From Haliscomenobacter sp. (GTDB lineage: Bacteria > Bacteroidota > Bacteroidia > Chitinophagales > Saprospiraceae): DNA of 64,000 bases. Where the stretch lies: the NCBI GenBank assembly GCA_016707205.1, contig JADJHZ010000008.1, positions 62,001 through 126,000 of the forward strand, given 5' to 3'. The stretch's first letter is position 1, and each line of letters opens with the position of its first letter. The notes under the pieces were generated by a model, which did no database searches, had not been told where the DNA came from, and worked only from the letters and a program-made list of their open reading frames with translations. This document shows, piece by piece, positions 61,527 to 64,000 of the stretch. A program made the position numbers and the translations under genes.

Positions 61527-62045
61527 TTGTCGTCTTCTTTTCGAATTTGGGATCGACTAAACCAGGCAGCTCCTGATTTTAGTTCATTGGATTATTTATT
61601 ACCGGGCTTGAATTGCATGGCAAAGATCAGGCGTAACCGGGCGATTTGAAAAGGACATCCTAAGCGGCAACGACGGCCATTTACGTTTGAACGCAGTAAA
61701 AGCCAACCTGAAGCCGGGAGCATGGAATTGCCCTTTTGCCCGAGCCCTTAAGTTTTCTCGTATGCCTGGAGTTAGAACCTGCATTTACACCACCGTAGGG
61801 GGGAATAAAGGGGCGTAAAGCGCATGGAAAAACTAACAAAAGGCTTTTCCTTCCCAAAAATAAAAATATTTATCAAACCTAGATATAACTTAACGTTTCG
61901 GGATAGGGTTATACCGGCGAGAACGTGGTTTGCGAAACCTTTCTGATCGCAAACCAATTTATTCGGGGTATAAAAAAAGAAGCGCCCCAAGTTGCCATGG
62001 AGCGCCCCCGAAAATATGCGAGCATTAATCTATTTTTTTACCTGT
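61527..62045. other. Intergenic region upstream of the surface-protein gene
   Basis: 519 bp. Moderately AT-rich between 61800 and 62040. I see no gene, no hairpin with a T-tract and no full promoter match. AGCGCCCC occurs twice in direct orientation at 61981-62008. Confidence 0.45.
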
Positions 62046-62552
62046 TTACAGGTGTTTAGCTTGTTGGAGCAATACATCCGGCAATAGCCGGGCGGACTGC
62101 GGCAGATGTATCCCAATGGACAAAGCGGGAAAGCCTATGATAAAATACGGATCTTCTTTGGTCACTTTAAAAATCCCCGCTGGAAGCTCAAGCCCGGCTA
62201 TCCCAAGCCTTTCACATAAGGCATTGGACAATGTCACCGGTTCACGCAGACGAATTTTTCCTTTTTCAAAATAGGTTTCTGCCAGGTGGCGACAGATCGC
62301 ATATTTTGAAAAAAGCAGATGGACTTTCCCATCTTTCCATTCGATCATGGCAATCGCTCTGGCGCATTTGCTGCGTTCGTTATGGAGCGATCCCCGATAA
62401 AGATCCACCCGGCAAATCCCGGACCCCCTGCATCGCATCGAGGGTTGTCCAAATTGCACATCGGCGTAGATCGTCCTGTACTTTTTTTCAGTTACTGGTC
62501 GGTTTTCAAGGCCGGATAAAAACATTCCGGTCCTCTGGTCTTTATTGAGCAT
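62046..62552 (-). CDS. Small conserved-looking protein with five cysteines, unknown
   Basis: 168 residues, no signal peptide or membrane helix. Cys residues fall in MRCRGSGICRVDL, SKCARAIAM, YAICRHLAE and NALCERLGI; the first pair suggests a metal or redox site. The C-terminal half (LPAGIFKVTKEDPYFIIGFP) is beta-rich. I do not recognise the family. The start at 62552 has AAGGA five bases upstream; an in-frame ATG at 62588 is possible. It lies between two paralogous T9SS surface-protein genes, all on the minus strand. Confidence 0.6.
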   Translation of the reverse strand: MLNKDQRTGMFLSGLENRPVTEKKYRTIYADVQFGQPSMRCRGSGICRVDLYRGSLHNERSKCARAIAMIEWKDGKVHLLFSKYAICRHLAETYFEKGKIRLREPVTLSNALCERLGIAGLELPAGIFKVTKEDPYFIIGFPALSIGIHLPQSARLLPDVLLQQAKHL

Positions 62553-62763
62553 ATCCTTTTTTTCAACAATTTTCCTGGGCAGGTACACACAGGTTCAATT
62601 TTTTCACTTCCCAGTTTTCTCATAAGTTGAAGGGGGGGTAGATGGATAGCTCTCGCATATTTTTCTCTTCCAAAGGGGGTTAGAGAAGAAAGAGCGCTGC
62701 AAAAAGAAAGGGTAGAGTTAAGACGGGGAGCCTCTTTTGGCTCCCCGCCCAACTTCTTTGTTA

Positions 62764-63159
62764 TCAGCGCGATGATACCATGATCATCTTCTTCGTAGCG
62801 GTATGGTTTGCGGTGCGCAAGGTGTAGTAGAACATGCCACTTCCCTGCTGCAGATCGCTGTCTTTGATGCGGATCGCGTTGTACCCTCTGGCAAATTCGC
62901 CTTTGTAGGTCCAGATGGTGCTTCCTTTAATATCCTGAATGGTCAGCGTCGCTTCGCCCGATTCCGGCAGATTGAACCCGATCAGGGTTTCGCCTTCGAA
63001 TGGGTTGGGCACGTTCTGGTTCAAAGCGAAAGGCATTGAGGCGTTAAGGCGTTGAGGCGTTAAGGCGAGCGCAACGCTCAGGTAATCGCCGCCGGTGCGG
63101 TAGGCTTCCGCCCGCGTGATCCGGCTGTTGATGTTCAGCACTTCGCTCAGGCTTGACAC
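62764..63159 (-). CDS. Fragment: type A T9SS sorting tail
   Basis: 131 codons. Cohesin-like end (VLNINSRITRAEAYRTGG), a linker encoded by a word-like repeat (LALTPQRLNASMPF), then FALNQNVPNPFEGETLIGFN and GMFYYTLRTANHTATKK, the type A secretion tail. It lacks a credible start and continues the next fragment after a one-base shift near 63162-63168. Confidence 0.8.
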   Translation of the reverse strand: MSSLSEVLNINSRITRAEAYRTGGDYLSVALALTPQRLNASMPFALNQNVPNPFEGETLIGFNLPESGEATLTIQDIKGSTIWTYKGEFARGYNAIRIKDSDLQQGSGMFYYTLRTANHTATKKMIMVSSR

Positions 63160-63884
63160 ATCCGCTTGGCTTTCACCACCAGCGTAAAGAGCGTCTCGCC
63201 TTGCGCCCTTTGCCCTGCGCCTTGCGCCTCATTCCAGGATGCGGTAATCATCCCTTCCTTAGCAAACACCCCAAAGTTTTCGGCTTTCGCTACGCTGTAT
63301 TCGATGTCCGCCAGTTCGACCAGATTGCGGTCGAAGCCCATGGTGAACTGGTAGCCTTCGATCTGGCTCAAGTCGCCGGTGAACGCGATCCGGTACTCGT
63401 TACCGGCTTTCATCTGCACATCGTCAGCGTTCAGGCTAAACGATCCCGCAGTGCGCACCAGGCTGTTGGCCAGGGCATTGCCGTTCACGTCGCCGACTTT
63501 GACGGCGATGAAGTTGGCATTCACTTCTCCGGACAGATCGTTGATGTTGGCCACTTCAGGGAACTGCGCCTGCCATGGATTCGCCGGGTTGGCAAACTTG
63601 AAGGAAGCGTCTACAAAGCGCCAGCTCGTGTTGTTCGCGTACCTGGCATCGATCCCCAGAATCAGCTTGCGCAGCTGGATCAGGTCCAGCGTGGTCACCG
63701 TCCTGGAGTTGTTGATGTCGGCAGCGATCAGCTTGTACGGACTGTTCAGCGGCTGTACGCCTAGGATGTGCTTGGTGACGAGCACCAGGTCGAAGGTCGA
63801 TACCCCATTGAGGTAATCCTTGTCCAGATGCGGGGTCACCGAGTAGTCGTACCCGCTCCAACCGGTCGAAGGCATATTGGCCAC
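63147..63884 (-). CDS. Fragment: dockerin-type and cohesin-like module
   Basis: 245 codons. GYDYSVTPHLDKDYLNGVST, the dockerin-type calcium unit (LIAADINNSRTVTTLDLIQL), a WRFVDASFKF linker, FIAVKVGDVNGNA, and a cohesin-like domain (AGNEYRIAFTGDLSQIEGYQ). A second repeat-derived linker reads EAQGAGQRAQGE. The first about ten residues are out of frame; upstream coding continues in another frame to the window edge. Confidence 0.78.
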   Translation of the reverse strand: MANMPSTGWSGYDYSVTPHLDKDYLNGVSTFDLVLVTKHILGVQPLNSPYKLIAADINNSRTVTTLDLIQLRKLILGIDARYANNTSWRFVDASFKFANPANPWQAQFPEVANINDLSGEVNANFIAVKVGDVNGNALANSLVRTAGSFSLNADDVQMKAGNEYRIAFTGDLSQIEGYQFTMGFDRNLVELADIEYSVAKAENFGVFAKEGMITASWNEAQGAGQRAQGETLFTLVVKAKRMCQA

Positions 63885-64000
63885 TTGCGCCCGTCATGTG
63901 CATAGAGGTGGTTTCACCCGACAGGTTAACTTCCACGCCTTCCACATTGACCTTTGTTTCGGTGGTAATGGCGCCTGCAATGGCTGCTGAACCGACTACC

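Larger units (their letters stand above)
62764..64000 (-). other. Surface protein with dockerin module and T9SS tail; 5' end outside window, two frameshifts
   Basis: The reading starts upstream of base 64000 (TTETKVNVEGVEVNLSGETT), passes one shift at about 63850-63862 into GYDYSVTPHLDKDYLNG, and another at about 63162-63168 (KAKADVSSLSEVLNINS) into the sorting tail. Each is repaired by one base. Modules: carboxypeptidase-regulatory-like, dockerin-type, cohesin-like and type A tail, the same order as in the gene at 57171-61526. Confidence 0.78.

Noticed and set aside
1..64000. tRNA, rRNA or tmRNA genes
   Set aside because: Looked for the TTCGANTC-type T-loop with CCA ends and for conserved rRNA segments while reading; none was convincing. 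A covariance-model scan would be decisive.

Overview
The window looks like a chromosome segment of a Bacteroidota bacterium, most likely of the Saprospiria (Haliscomenobacter/Lewinella/Phaeodactylibacter-like). The evidence is type IX secretion (T9SS) sorting tails of type A and type B, a PorP/SprF partner, MopE-like metal-binding repeats, dockerin-type C-termini, LytS/LytTR signalling, and several matches to the Bacteroidota promoter consensus (TTG, 19-21 nt, TAnnTTTG). Housekeeping genes (parC, smpB, HU, galE, cysQ, lpxH, a xerC/D recombinase, ferritin) are interleaved with accessory genes. I saw no rRNA, tRNA, CRISPR array or insertion sequence.

Layout. 0-9.6 kb: 3' part of an M1 peptidase convergent with parC; an ECF sigma factor overlapping a membrane-anchored beta-barrel protein; an alpha/beta hydrolase, smpB, a YbjQ-like protein and HU. 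9.7-13.6 kb: galE, cysQ, a family 2 glycosyltransferase and a solitary Fic protein. 13.7-29.8 kb: an AT-richer minus-strand block that appears to be one operon of two giant secreted proteins plus PorP/SprF. The first giant combines M43 and M23 peptidases with about 2,000 residues of Ig/fn3/metal-binding repeats and a type A tail. The second has a C10-peptidase fold with its catalytic Cys changed to Ser and a type B tail. Both are broken into fragments by single-base shifts, most of them in homopolymer runs. 30-34 kb: a beta-propeller LytS kinase and its LytTR regulator. 34-39 kb: two solitary AAA/DUF4143 ATPases around an ECF sigma pair and Hsp20. 39-43.4 kb: lpxH, a propeller protein, helix-hairpin-helix and OmpA proteins. 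43.4-48.8 kb: a TolC/HlyD/ABC export operon whose ABC ATPase has lost most catalytic motifs, preceded by an ECF sigma gene. 49-54.5 kb: recombinase, lipoprotein, and a BlaI/M56 sensor pair with a clear promoter-operator. 54.5-57.1 kb: DUF2007, ferritin, and an HD-domain protein fused to a Pycsar-type membrane effector domain. 57.2-64 kb: two paralogous dockerin/T9SS surface proteins around a small cysteine-containing protein.

Most notable: (1) the HD-Pycsar fusion without a cyclase in view and with a hairpin filling its upstream gap; (2) self-specific inverted repeats immediately upstream of the Fic gene and both DUF4143 ATPase genes; (3) the export ABC protein lacking Q-loop, signature and H-loop residues; (4) the M43+M23 giant and the Cys-to-Ser C10 protein; (5) short word-like repeat islands in several intergenic regions and also inside a coding region. 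The many one-base frameshifts could be sequencing errors or real decay; reads are needed to decide.
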